A DNA stretch of 17,143 bases. It comes from Bacteroidales bacterium (GTDB lineage: Bacteria > Bacteroidota > Bacteroidia > Bacteroidales > Muribaculaceae). A program made the translations under genes and the position numbers. The stretch spans positions 1-17,143 of the forward strand of contig SFJG01000040.1 in assembly GCA_004555955.1 (NCBI GenBank), read 5' to 3'. Positions 1-7,699 of this stretch are shown here, piece after piece. The notes below the pieces were generated by a model, which was not told where the DNA came from, did not search any database, and was given only the letters and a program-made list of their open reading frames with translations. Each line of letters begins with the position of its first letter. The stretch's first letter is position 1.

Positions 1-1772
1 AAGATTATTGTTACAACACGGCGGTGCTTAATCGTGATTTGAACAACGGAATGCCGAGTATCGGTACGATTTATGCCAAATACCAAAATCGTTGCCGATT
101 GTCGGGAGCTATGGATTTTGACGATATCTTGCTTTATTCAAACATCCTGTTTCGCGATTTTCCGGATGTTAGAGATGAATACAGAAAGAAATTCCGTTAC
201 ATTCTTGTCGACGAGTATCAAGACACAAATTTCGCTCAGCATCTACTCGTGCGGCAACTCTGCGTCGACGGTGGCGCTACGCTGTTTGCCGTCGGCGACG
301 ATGCTCAAAGCATCTATGCCTTCCGTGGTGCGAATATCAACAACATAATCGGCTTGCAAAAGCAATTCGGCGCTTTGCAATTATTCAAACTTGAGCGCAA
401 CTATCGCTCGTCAAAGATTATTGTCGAAGCCGCTAATAGTCTGATTGCAAAAAACAGGAATCGCTTGCCCAAGACGGTCTATTCGGAGAACGAGACGGGC
501 GAACGAATCCCGGTGGTCGAGGCATCTTCGGAAATCGACGAGGGTACGACTGTGGCAAAGCGCATCTTTGCCGATAAAATGCGTCAGGGTTGCAAATATA
601 GCGATTTTGCAATTTTATATCGCACCAACGCTCAGTCGCGAGCCCTCGAAGAAGGTTTGCGCAAGTGCGACATCCCATATCGCATAATCGGCGGGCAGGC
701 GTTTTATCAACGCAAAGAAGTAAAAGATGCGTTGTCGTATTTCCGTTTGGCTGTCAATCCTGAGGACGACGAAGCGATTTGTAAAATTATTAATTTCCCG
801 CAGCGTGGAATAGGAGATACGACCATCGAAAAGCTTCGTCGGCAAGCCGGCATTTCATCTACGAGCATTTGGAAGGTGCTATTGTCGATTGAGCATTACG
901 GCTCGCTTTTTAATTCCGGAACGATGGCGAAACTGCTTAATTTCAGACGGTTGATAGAAAAGTTTGTTGTCCTGACGGAAACGATGAACGCCTACGAATT
1001 GGCTACCGTAATTTTTGACGATACAGCTATCCGTAGCTCGTTACAAACAACTAACATTCCTGAAAACATAAGCAAAATAGAGAATCTCGATGCCCTTTTG
1101 TCGGCGGTGCAAGAATTTGTCGAGCAGTCGGCAGTCAACGAGTCGACCGGGATGGAAGATTTCCTGTCGAAGGTGTCGCTTTTGACTTCGCAAGACGATG
1201 TCGTTACCGACGATAGTGTCGTGCTTATGACTATCCACTCTGCCAAAGGTTTGGAGTTTAAAAATGTATATATCGTAGGACTCGAAGACGATTTATTCCC
1301 TTTACGCAAGAGTTCTATCAATCCGGCGGAGTTGGAAGAAGAGCGCCGTTTGCTATACGTTGCGGTAACCCGAGCGATGAAGAAATGTACGCTTTCGTAT
1401 TGCCGAACGCGTTTTCGCAATGGCACTGTCGTATATCCGCGTAGAAGTCAATTTATCTCCGACTTTGCTCCGGAATATCTGGTCTTTCCATACGGCAAAT
1501 CTTATATGTATGCCGCTAAAAAGCAGGCACCATCGAGGCAGCCTTCCATGCCGTCGATGCAACAAACAAATGCGTCAAGTTCCTCTCCGTTTGCGATTTT
1601 TCCTCCTTCAACATTCAAGGAGGGGCTAATCGTCGTTCACGAAAAATTCGGTAAAGGAACGGTTCAAACGGTAGAACATAAGATTGGCGGTACGAAGATT
1701 ATCGTCGATTTTGAATCTGTAGGCTTGAAAACGCTTCTCACTAATTATGCTCGTCTTCAAATAGTTGATTAA
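1..1772 (+). CDS. uvrD: UvrD/PcrA-type superfamily 1 DNA helicase, 5' end outside window
   Basis: ATP-dependent 3'-5' DNA helicase of the UvrD/PcrA family, acting in nucleotide excision and mismatch repair and in removing proteins from DNA. The frame is open to the window edge (first whole codon at base 3), so the GTG at 24 is not the start; the N-terminal part with Walker A is missing. Counting from that GTG, the visible motifs are DEYQDTN (residues 63-69, Walker B/motif II), QSIYAFRGA (95-103, motif III), the NYRSS motif IV, an AILYRTNAQSR stretch of domain 2A, the motif V region TIHSAKGLEF and motif VI LLYVAVTRA. The last ~50 residues (from VVHEKFGKGTV) match the PcrA/UvrD C-terminal Tudor-like domain that binds RNA polymerase. 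The stop is 8 nt before nspC, so co-transcription is likely. Choosing UvrD versus PcrA as the name is arbitrary here. Confidence 0.95.
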   Translation, partial: DYCYNTAVLNRDLNNGMPSIGTIYAKYQNRCRLSGAMDFDDILLYSNILFRDFPDVRDEYRKKFRYILVDEYQDTNFAQHLLVRQLCVDGGATLFAVGDDAQSIYAFRGANINNIIGLQKQFGALQLFKLERNYRSSKIIVEAANSLIAKNRNRLPKTVYSENETGERIPVVEASSEIDEGTTVAKRIFADKMRQGCKYSDFAILYRTNAQSRALEEGLRKCDIPYRIIGGQAFYQRKEVKDALSYFRLAVNPEDDEAICKIINFPQRGIGDTTIEKLRRQAGISSTSIWKVLLSIEHYGSLFNSGTMAKLLNFRRLIEKFVVLTETMNAYELATVIFDDTAIRSSLQTTNIPENISKIENLDALLSAVQEFVEQSAVNESTGMEDFLSKVSLLTSQDDVVTDDSVVLMTIHSAKGLEFKNVYIVGLEDDLFPLRKSSINPAELEEERRLLYVAVTRAMKKCTLSYCRTRFRNGTVVYPRRSQFISDFAPEYLVFPYGKSYMYAAKKQAPSRQPSMPSMQQTNASSSSPFAIFPPSTFKEGLIVVHEKFGKGTVQTVEHKIGGTKIIVDFESVGLKTLLTNYARLQIVD

Positions 1773-1780
1773 TAATAGTT

Positions 1781-2917
1781 ATGATAAAAACGCCTTATTA
1801 TATTGTTTACGAAAACAAACTGCGAAAAAACCTTGAGCTTATAAGTAGTGTGTCGAAACGCGCCAATGTGAAAATCATTATGGCATTTAAAGCCAATGCA
1901 CTATGGAAGACGTTTGGCATCATTTCCGACTACTGCCGGGCGTCAACTGCCAGCTCGCTGAACGAGATGCGTCTTTCGCTCGAAGAGTTGGGCGGCGAAG
2001 TGCATGCCTATTGCCCGGTATATACCGACGACACGATTGCGGAATTTGTCAAAGGATGTTCGCACATAACATTCAATTCGGCAGCGCAATTCACAAAATA
2101 TCGTGAAGTTGTAGAGTCGTATAACGCCACTCATGCCGACCGCGTTTCTTGCGGGTTGCGCATCAATCCGGAATGTTCGGTAATCGATACCGACATATAC
2201 AATCCATGTATGCCGGGGTCGCGTTTCGGCATTTCGGCAGATACTCTCAAGGAGCTTCCCGACGGCATCGAAGGCTTGCATTTTCATGCGCTTTGCGAAT
2301 CAACTTCTTACGACTTGGAGAAAGTGCTCGAGAGTGTTGAGTCTAAATTCGGTCATTTGTTGTCAAAAGTCAAGTGGCTGAATATGGGTGGCGGGCATTT
2401 GATGACCCGTGCGGGGTACGACATTGACCATCTCGTGAGCGTTATCAATGGTTTGCATAATCGCTATCCCAATCTCGAGATAATTATGGAACCGGGCAGT
2501 GCCTTCACTTGGCGCACAGGCGATTTGATTGCTTGTGTGCTCGACATCGTTGAGCATAAAGGCATAAAGACGGCAATTGTCGACGTCTCGTTTGCTTGCC
2601 ATATGCCGGATTGTTTGGAGATGCCCTATAAGCCGACCATCACAGAGGCGCTTGCCGAGCCGGATTATTCCAAACCGACTTATCGAATTGGCGGAAATTC
2701 GTGCCTTAGCGGCGATTTTATTGGCGATTGGTCGTTCGATGAACCGTTGCAGATTGGCGATTTGCTTACTTTTGAGGATATGAATCACTATACGACAGTG
2801 AAGACGCATATGTTCAACGGCATTCAGCATCCGTCAATGGTTTTGCAAAAAGTTGATGGAGAACTTGTTGTGTTGAGAGAATTCGACTATTCGGATTATA
2901 AAAATCGAATGGATTAG
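1781..2917 (+). CDS. nspC: Carboxynorspermidine/carboxyspermidine decarboxylase NspC
   Basis: PLP-dependent, fold type III (alanine racemase/ODC-like) decarboxylase that makes spermidine or norspermidine from the carboxylated intermediate, the last step of the aspartate-semialdehyde polyamine route used in Bacteroidota. Visible residues: the PLP Schiff-base lysine in MAFKANALW (Lys37), the CESTSYD segment (172-178), the phosphate-binding GGGH (203-206) and EPGSA (237-241), and the catalytic CLSGD (Cys308, Asp312) near the dimer interface. At 378 residues it is a normal full-length NspC. The ATG lies 8 nt after the helicase stop, and the stop is followed 3 nt later by the next ATG, so translation of the pair is probably coupled. 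The partner carboxyspermidine dehydrogenase is not in the window. Diaminopimelate decarboxylase is the main alternative, but the NspC-type short form and motifs fit better. Confidence 0.93.
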   Translation: MIKTPYYIVYENKLRKNLELISSVSKRANVKIIMAFKANALWKTFGIISDYCRASTASSLNEMRLSLEELGGEVHAYCPVYTDDTIAEFVKGCSHITFNSAAQFTKYREVVESYNATHADRVSCGLRINPECSVIDTDIYNPCMPGSRFGISADTLKELPDGIEGLHFHALCESTSYDLEKVLESVESKFGHLLSKVKWLNMGGGHLMTRAGYDIDHLVSVINGLHNRYPNLEIIMEPGSAFTWRTGDLIACVLDIVEHKGIKTAIVDVSFACHMPDCLEMPYKPTITEALAEPDYSKPTYRIGGNSCLSGDFIGDWSFDEPLQIGDLLTFEDMNHYTTVKTHMFNGIQHPSMVLQKVDGELVVLREFDYSDYKNRMD

Positions 2918-2920
2918 TTG

Positions 2921-4057
2921 ATGCGTTCGGCGTACATATTCAACCCCGACAACGATTTGGCGCTCGCTAATGGTGCTGATAACTACACGGCGCCCAAAAT
3001 GGCTCGCAAAATCCGCGACGATTTGCAGCTGATTCCGCTATGGTTTGCCGACACGGGTTCGACCATTATTGCCGATTGCGATACTGTCAATGAAGCGTTT
3101 GTTGCCGACACCGTTAAGATGTTTCCGCAACTCGGGGCAGTCGATTTGTCGCATCGCGATGCCGACTGCGCGATGCCATGGGGTTGGAGTCGTGCGATTC
3201 GGTCGGAGTTGAAGCGGCTTAACATTGCAAATCTTCCCGACAAATTGCAACTTGACGCCTTTCGCCAATTGTCGCATCGGCGAACATCGGTCGACATCTT
3301 GTCGGAAATCGACTATCGCGGCATTATGCCTTCGGAGTGCTTTTCGCTTTCGGATGTGCAGCGCTACGTGTCTCTCCACGGCGAAACGGTAGTCAAAGCA
3401 CCGTGGTCGTGTAGCGGTCGCGGCGTATTTCTCATAAATCAAACCGATTTCGACCGTTCCCGCGATTTGATTGCCGGAATTATCTCGAAGCAGGGTAGTG
3501 TGATGTGCGAGAAATTTTTGAACAAACAGTCAGATTTTGCCCTGGAGTTTCGCTCCGAAGAAACCGGTATCAGCTTTCAAGGCTATTCTATTTTCAGTAA
3601 CGGAAACCGCTTTTCTTACGAAAAAGCGATAGTTGCCGACTCTTTCACTCTGAAAAAGATTCTGCTAAAAGAAATCGACGAACAGGTCTTGGACAACCTG
3701 TGCGTGCGACTTCAAACTGCTCTCGCTCGGTTTGTGCCTGAATGGTATCGCGGCTATCTCGGCATTGATATGATGACGTTTACCGACAACGGAAGTCTGC
3801 AGGTGATGCCTTGCGTGGAATTAAATTTGCGCACTACGATGGGATTGCTGTCGTCGAAACTCGGTGACAGAATTTTAGCGCCCGGACGAATCGGTGAAAT
3901 GACAATCACTTGTCGTCAAACGTATGATGCTGTTATCTCATATGTTAAAAGTCTCGCTCCGGCGCAAGTCGAAAACGGCAAACTCGTCGGCGGCTCGCTG
4001 CTACTCGTTCCTCCCAAGCCGGGTTCAATCTATACTGCCGTGCTGACGGTTGTTTAG
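2921..4057 (+). CDS. Conserved Bacteroidota protein with ATP-grasp-like fold, function unknown
   Basis: I recognise this as a conserved Bacteroidota protein but not a characterised enzyme. The start is taken as ATG 2921; a TTG at 2918 is in frame but directly follows the nspC stop. The protein is 378 residues. It opens with YIFNPDNDLALANG (5-18), a signature of this group. The middle and C-terminal part resembles an ATP-grasp domain: VVKAPWSCSGRGV (157-169) as the ATP-binding strand with a Lys and a glycine-containing loop, CEKFLNKQSDFALEF (196-210), GYLGIDMM (278-285) with Asp283, and VELNLR (299-304) giving the E-x-N pattern of ATP-grasp metal ligands. No signal peptide or membrane span is seen. 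It may ligate a carboxylate to an amine, and its coupling to nspC makes a polyamine-related substrate conceivable, but that is inference. The stop abuts the maf stop on the other strand. Confidence 0.75.
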   Translation: MRSAYIFNPDNDLALANGADNYTAPKMARKIRDDLQLIPLWFADTGSTIIADCDTVNEAFVADTVKMFPQLGAVDLSHRDADCAMPWGWSRAIRSELKRLNIANLPDKLQLDAFRQLSHRRTSVDILSEIDYRGIMPSECFSLSDVQRYVSLHGETVVKAPWSCSGRGVFLINQTDFDRSRDLIAGIISKQGSVMCEKFLNKQSDFALEFRSEETGISFQGYSIFSNGNRFSYEKAIVADSFTLKKILLKEIDEQVLDNLCVRLQTALARFVPEWYRGYLGIDMMTFTDNGSLQVMPCVELNLRTTMGLLSSKLGDRILAPGRIGEMTITCRQTYDAVISYVKSLAPAQVENGKLVGGSLLLVPPKPGSIYTAVLTVV

Positions 4058-4639
4058 TTACCAACTTTTCAGAACGGTATACAACTTTTGTATCGGCAGC
4101 CCCATCACATTGAAATAGCTGCCATCAATGCCTTCTACGGCAATATAGCCTATCCATTCTTGAATGCCGTATGCACCGGCTTTGTCGAACGGGCGATAAT
4201 GCGAAATGTAGTAATCAATCTCTTCATCCGACAGCGTTGAAAACCGAACATTCGTAGTTGCCGAAAACGAGACGGTTTTTGCAGCCGACATAACTGTTAC
4301 TCCCGTTACAACTTGATGAACAGCGCCCGAAAGCGCTTGCAGCATTCGTGAGGCATCGGCAGCATCAGCAGGCTTGCCGAGAATCTTTCTATCGGTAATC
4401 ACAACGGTATCGGCTGTGATTATTAACTGTTTGTCGGTTAGCGATTTTCGGTAAGCATCCGCTTTTTTCTTCGAAAGATATTCCGCAACCATGTTTGCCG
4501 GCAAATCGCTTGGATATGTCTCGTCAATATCGCTTAGACAAGCCACTCTGAAATTAATTCCCAATCCGCCAAGCAGTTCGCGACGACGTGGCGAACCGCT
4601 GGCTAAAACTATATCAAAACCGTTTAAATTTGACAACAT
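4058..4639 (-). CDS. maf: Maf-family nucleotide pyrophosphatase
   Basis: Nucleoside triphosphate pyrophosphatase of the Maf/Ham1 fold, hydrolysing non-canonical or pyrimidine nucleotides (dTTP/UTP in the YhdE-like subgroup) and linked to cell-division arrest in other bacteria. Visible motifs with the chosen start: LASGSPRRRELL (12-23), the substrate loop SPRR, SDIDETYP (36-43), the TADTVV segment with the catalytic Asp (75-80), GKP (88-90) and the C-terminal AYGIQEW and GSYFNVMGLP segments. An upstream ATG at 4654 would overlap kdsC by 11 nt; ATG 4639 gives a start (MLSNLNGFD) typical of Bacteroidales Maf and leaves 4 nt after the kdsC stop, so it is preferred. Length 193 residues, normal. 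It is the last gene of the four-gene minus-strand operon. The dTTP/UTP preference is an inference from family. Confidence 0.93.
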   Translation of the reverse strand: MLSNLNGFDIVLASGSPRRRELLGGLGINFRVACLSDIDETYPSDLPANMVAEYLSKKKADAYRKSLTDKQLIITADTVVITDRKILGKPADAADASRMLQALSGAVHQVVTGVTVMSAAKTVSFSATTNVRFSTLSDEEIDYYISHYRPFDKAGAYGIQEWIGYIAVEGIDGSYFNVMGLPIQKLYTVLKSW

Positions 4640-4643
4640 AACA

Positions 4644-5168
4644 CTACCAACCAAATGCTTTTTTGTCGCTGAGCCAATTGCCTTGAGCTCTCATCGTTTG
4701 TTCAATCACGTCGCGAGCGCAGCCTTCGCCGCCCCGCATGGGAGATGTATAGGTTGCTATTTGCTTGACGTCGATAGCTGCATCTGCCGGGCACGCCGGA
4801 AGTCCTACGTTTTGCATTATCTCCAAGTCGGGGATGTCGTCGCCCATAAAAAGCACTTCGCTTCTATCGAGTTGACGGTCTCTGAGCCACTGCTCGAAAA
4901 CTGGCAATTTAACACCGACACCCATAAAGACGTCTTTTACGCCAAGCCCTTCAAAACGCTTGCGCACCGCCTCGGTGTTGCCGCCTGTAATAACTGCAAC
5001 TTCGTAGCCGTATTTGACAGCCAATTGTATTGCATATCCGTCTTTTATGTTTATCATTCGCATCGGTTCGCCGGTCGGATATAGAGGGATAGTCGATGCC
5101 GACAACACTCCGTCGACGTCAAAAGCAAATGCTTTGATTCGTGTCAAGTCGTAGGGTATTCCGCTCAT
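4644..5168 (-). CDS. kdsC: KdsC-like 3-deoxy-D-manno-octulosonate 8-phosphate phosphatase (HAD)
   Basis: Cytosolic HAD-superfamily phosphatase (YrbI/KdsC type, C0 class without a cap) that releases Kdo from Kdo-8-phosphate, supplying the inner-core sugar of lipopolysaccharide. HAD motif I is FDVDGVL (Asp17 nucleophile, Asp19), motif II is ITGG (60-63), motif III the Lys in GVKLP (Lys87), and motif IV GDDIPDLE (109-116). The GGEGCARDV segment (147-155) is the C-terminal tail found in tetrameric KdsC. Full length at 174 residues. The ATG overlaps the stop of the upstream DUF2520 gene as ATGA, indicating translational coupling. N-acylneuraminate-9-phosphate phosphatases of the same family are an alternative, but no sialic-acid genes are near. 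Confidence 0.88.
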   Translation of the reverse strand: MSGIPYDLTRIKAFAFDVDGVLSASTIPLYPTGEPMRMINIKDGYAIQLAVKYGYEVAVITGGNTEAVRKRFEGLGVKDVFMGVGVKLPVFEQWLRDRQLDRSEVLFMGDDIPDLEIMQNVGLPACPADAAIDVKQIATYTSPMRGGEGCARDVIEQTMRAQGNWLSDKKAFGW

Positions 5169-5947
5169 TGTTTGTTGTTTTGCATTATTGATTCTGATAA
5201 TAATTTGTAAATAGCTCTGTCGGTTTCGTTGTCGATTACCGATAAGTGCTTGTCGATTATGCCTTTATCGCCGCGCGCTGCAGGTCCTGTTTGTGCATCT
5301 GTGGGAGACACTTTCGTTACCTTTCTAACGGTTTCTTTTATCAATGGCAACAATACCTCAAACGGTATGTTGTGTCGACTTAAGGTGCGGTCGGCTATGC
5401 TGAACAGATGATTGACAAAATTGCAAGCATAGACAGCCGAAATGTGGATTGTTCGGCGAATTTCGCTATCTGCGTGATAAACGTGGTCGGAAATCGCTGA
5501 TGCAATGGCGTTCATCTCTGCCTCGATTTCAGAGGTTACACCTTCTGTGAAAATCGGCACTTCTTTCATGTCGAGTGCAACGCTTTTTGAAAATGTCTGG
5601 AGCGGATAGAACACGCCGTAGCGACTGACTAATCCTTGAAAAACCGAAATGTCAACACTTCCGGAAGTGTGCATCCAAAGCGCTTTGCGATGTTCAGCCG
5701 GAACTTCTTGTAATACTTTTGCAATGGCATCGTCGTTCACCGAAATAAGATAGGCATCGGCTTGAGCAAGTTCGCTTATGCTGTCGGTGTATTGGCATTG
5801 CGGATTGATTGTCGCGGCAAGTTGGCGCGCATTATCCAAGTGCCGACTCGCGATTTGCACAATCTCGTAATGCTTGGCGAGTGCTCGTGCCAAATGAGTA
5901 GCCACGTTACCGGCTCCGATGATAGCTATTCTTCTGATGCTTTCCAT
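5165..5947 (-). CDS. Rossmann-like/DUF2520 protein (NAD(P)-binding, function unknown)
   Basis: Two-domain protein of the Rossmann-like plus DUF2520 family, related in fold to ketopantoate/pyrroline-carboxylate reductases and F420-dependent NADP oxidoreductases. With ATG 5947 as start, the dinucleotide-binding glycine motif IIGAGNVATHLA lies near residues 9-20, immediately after the start as expected; an in-frame start at 6034 would add 29 residues that lie inside the nitroreductase gene and resemble nothing. The C-terminal half carries the DUF2520 helices with the hallmark TGPAARGD followed by HLSVI. The chosen form has 260 residues. It overlaps the nitroreductase end by 22 nt and the kdsC start by 4 nt. 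No substrate is known for this family; the recurrent neighbourhood with kdsC and maf in Bacteroidales, as I recall it, suggests a housekeeping role. Confidence 0.85.
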   Translation of the reverse strand: MESIRRIAIIGAGNVATHLARALAKHYEIVQIASRHLDNARQLAATINPQCQYTDSISELAQADAYLISVNDDAIAKVLQEVPAEHRKALWMHTSGSVDISVFQGLVSRYGVFYPLQTFSKSVALDMKEVPIFTEGVTSEIEAEMNAIASAISDHVYHADSEIRRTIHISAVYACNFVNHLFSIADRTLSRHNIPFEVLLPLIKETVRKVTKVSPTDAQTGPAARGDKGIIDKHLSVIDNETDRAIYKLLSESIMQNNKQ

Positions 5948-6468
5948 TTTGCTATGTGAATCTTCTCCCATTTGCATTTTTCCACTTCGTAAGGCTTTCT
6001 GACTTCGTCTTTGAAGCCGAACGTCACAATACAAAGAATGCGGATGTTGTCGGGCACTTCAAGTATGTTTCTTACAAATTCTTCAGCCGGCGTTCCGTCT
6101 TCGCGATAGCGGTCTCTGACTTGAATCCAGCAAGAGCCTAAGCCCAAGTCTGCAGCTTGCAGTTGCATCATCAATGTGGCCACCGAAGCATCTTCTATCC
6201 ATGCGTCGCTCGTTTCCGGGTTGGCGGCAACGACAACGGCAAGCGGACATGTTTCCAACCCTTTTGTGCCGAAATCCTTACATTCTTTAAGTTGAGCAAG
6301 CGTTTGTCGGTCTTCAACAACGATAAACTCCCACGGCATCTTGTTTTTCGACGAAGGCGACATAAGCGCCGTTTCGATAATCGTTTTTACAGCCTCAGCT
6401 CCGATTTCTTCGTCTTTATATTTGCGTATGCTTCGACGATTTATTACTAAGTTCTGAAAATTGCTCAT
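5926..6468 (-). CDS. Nitroreductase-family FMN-dependent oxidoreductase
   Basis: Small flavoprotein of the nitroreductase family, expected to bind FMN as a dimer and reduce nitro, quinone or similar substrates with NAD(P)H. The FMN-phosphate-binding start is INRRSIRKY (residues 9-17), followed by SPSSKNKMPW (37-46), where the family binds flavin; later segments LMMQLQAADLGLGSCW and FGFKDE also fit. The start at ATG 6468 (MSNFQNLV) is chosen over an ATG at 6486 because a consensus promoter ends at 6484. Length 180 residues. First gene of the nitroreductase-DUF2520-kdsC-maf operon and divergent from hemW. The physiological substrate cannot be read from sequence. Confidence 0.9.
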   Translation of the reverse strand: MSNFQNLVINRRSIRKYKDEEIGAEAVKTIIETALMSPSSKNKMPWEFIVVEDRQTLAQLKECKDFGTKGLETCPLAVVVAANPETSDAWIEDASVATLMMQLQAADLGLGSCWIQVRDRYREDGTPAEEFVRNILEVPDNIRILCIVTFGFKDEVRKPYEVEKCKWEKIHIAKWKASEE

Positions 6469-6483
6469 AATTTTAATTTTTAA

Positions 6484-6515
6484 CAAAGATACAATTTTTA
6501 TTGAGAATAATCAAG
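6484..6515 (-). promoter_or_regulatory. Promoter of the nitroreductase-DUF2520-kdsC-maf operon
   Basis: On the minus strand the exact Bacteroidota -7 element TATCTTTG lies at 6491-6484. A CTTG at 6515-6512 stands 20 nt upstream, a 3-of-4 match to the -33 TTTG element. Transcription should begin about 10 nt before the nitroreductase ATG at 6468, which supports that start. Confidence 0.65.
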
Positions 6516-6534
6516 CAAATGGAGACCGGGAACG

Positions 6535-6566
6535 GTTGTCGGTTGCACAAAAAAATATTAATTTTG
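6535..6566 (+). promoter_or_regulatory. hemW promoter, near-leaderless
   Basis: The exact -7 element TAATTTTG lies at 6559-6566 and a GTTG (3 of 4 to TTTG) at 6535-6538, separated by 20 nt. Only 5 nt separate the -7 element from the hemW ATG at 6572, so the transcript should start at or within a few bases of the start codon. It faces away from the nitroreductase promoter. Confidence 0.6.
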
Positions 6567-6571
6567 CAAAT

Positions 6572-7690
6572 ATGGCAGGCATTTATATCCATATCCCGTT
6601 TTGTTCTCGCAAGTGCATCTATTGTGATTTCTACTCGATAGCGTTGCGAGCGGATACTGTCGACAATTATTTGACGGCGGTGGGCAGGGAGTATCTCAGT
6701 CGCGTTGATGAGTTGAGCGGCGAATCGGTATCTACGCTATATGTCGGCGGAGGAACGCCGTCGCTGCTAACAGAAGCTCAGCTTCAAACGCTTATGGCCC
6801 CGATTGATACGTCGAACGTAGCCGAAGCAACTATTGAGGTTAATCCCGACGATGTAACGTCGGCGATGGCAGTGGCCCTTCGTCGATTGGGGTTCAACCG
6901 AGTGAGTATGGGCATCCAGTCGTTCGACGATGTCGAACTTGCGCTAATCGGTCGGCGTCATGATGCTCGAAAAGCCGTTGAAGCCGTCGAAATTCTCAGA
7001 AATGCGGGATTTGAGAACATTAGTATAGACTTGATTTATGGCATTCCCGGGCAGTCGTTGGAGAGCTTTTCGCGGTCGGTCGATGCCGCGCTGAATCTTC
7101 GAGTTTGTCACATCTCCGCTTATTGCATGACCTACGAAGAAGGTACACGATTGACGCGTATGCGCGATGCCGGTAAGCTCGTAGAGGTCGACGACGAAAC
7201 TTGTGTTGCGATGTATCAATTGCTTGTCGACCGACTGAAGGCGGCAGGTTATGAGCATTACGAAATTTCCAATTTTGCCTTGCCGGGGTGTCGGTCGCGG
7301 CACAATTGCGGTTATTGGAATTTTACGCCATATCTCGGATTGGGCGCATCGGCTCATAGTTTCGACGGTCGATTGCGTCGGTGCAATCCGGCTTCGTTGC
7401 GAGAGTATTTGCAGAAAATAAACGATGTCGGTTTCGCTTACGACGTAGAAAGCGAAACGGCCGAGCAACTCTATAATGAGTGGATTATGACGCGTCTTCG
7501 CACAGCCGACGGACTTGATTTGCTCGAAGTCGGCACTCGATGGGGTGCAAAAATGGAAAAGCATACTCGCTCGGTCTTGTCGGGCTTCGAGAAAGAAGGG
7601 CTGGTGCGGCTAAATGCCGACGTCGCTTCGTTGACCGACCGTGGCGTTATGCTTTCCGATATGATTTTCCGTGAACTTTTCGTCGTTTAG
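6572..7690 (+). CDS. hemW: HemW-type radical SAM heme chaperone
   Basis: Radical SAM protein of the HemN/HemW family. The short form with a heme-binding motif is a heme chaperone that inserts heme into respiratory proteins, rather than a coproporphyrinogen oxidase. The [4Fe-4S]-SAM motif CSRKCIYC uses Cys11, Cys15 and Cys18, just after the start; it lacks the fourth adjacent cysteine of true HemN (Asp follows). GGGTPS is the SAM-contacting glycine motif. RHNCGYW contains the HNxxYW heme motif typical of HemW. A C-terminal HemN domain follows. The frame is open to an ATG at 6461, but that start lies upstream of the promoter and adds an unrelated 37 residues; ATG 6572 (MAGIYIHIPFC) is the family start. 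Length 372 residues. Its end faces the superoxide reductase gene with a 9-nt gap. Confidence 0.93.
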   Translation: MAGIYIHIPFCSRKCIYCDFYSIALRADTVDNYLTAVGREYLSRVDELSGESVSTLYVGGGTPSLLTEAQLQTLMAPIDTSNVAEATIEVNPDDVTSAMAVALRRLGFNRVSMGIQSFDDVELALIGRRHDARKAVEAVEILRNAGFENISIDLIYGIPGQSLESFSRSVDAALNLRVCHISAYCMTYEEGTRLTRMRDAGKLVEVDDETCVAMYQLLVDRLKAAGYEHYEISNFALPGCRSRHNCGYWNFTPYLGLGASAHSFDGRLRRCNPASLREYLQKINDVGFAYDVESETAEQLYNEWIMTRLRTADGLDLLEVGTRWGAKMEKHTRSVLSGFEKEGLVRLNADVASLTDRGVMLSDMIFRELFVV

Positions 7691-7699
7691 AACAGAGCT

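Noticed and set aside
4491..5084. A 197-codon plus-strand frame across the maf/kdsC junction.
   Set aside because: It is antisense to two well-supported genes, shows no domain-like pattern, and needs no function to explain it.
6944..7564. A 206-codon minus-strand frame opposite hemW.
   Set aside because: It lies wholly inside the radical SAM gene, whose motifs are intact, and its translation is not protein-like.
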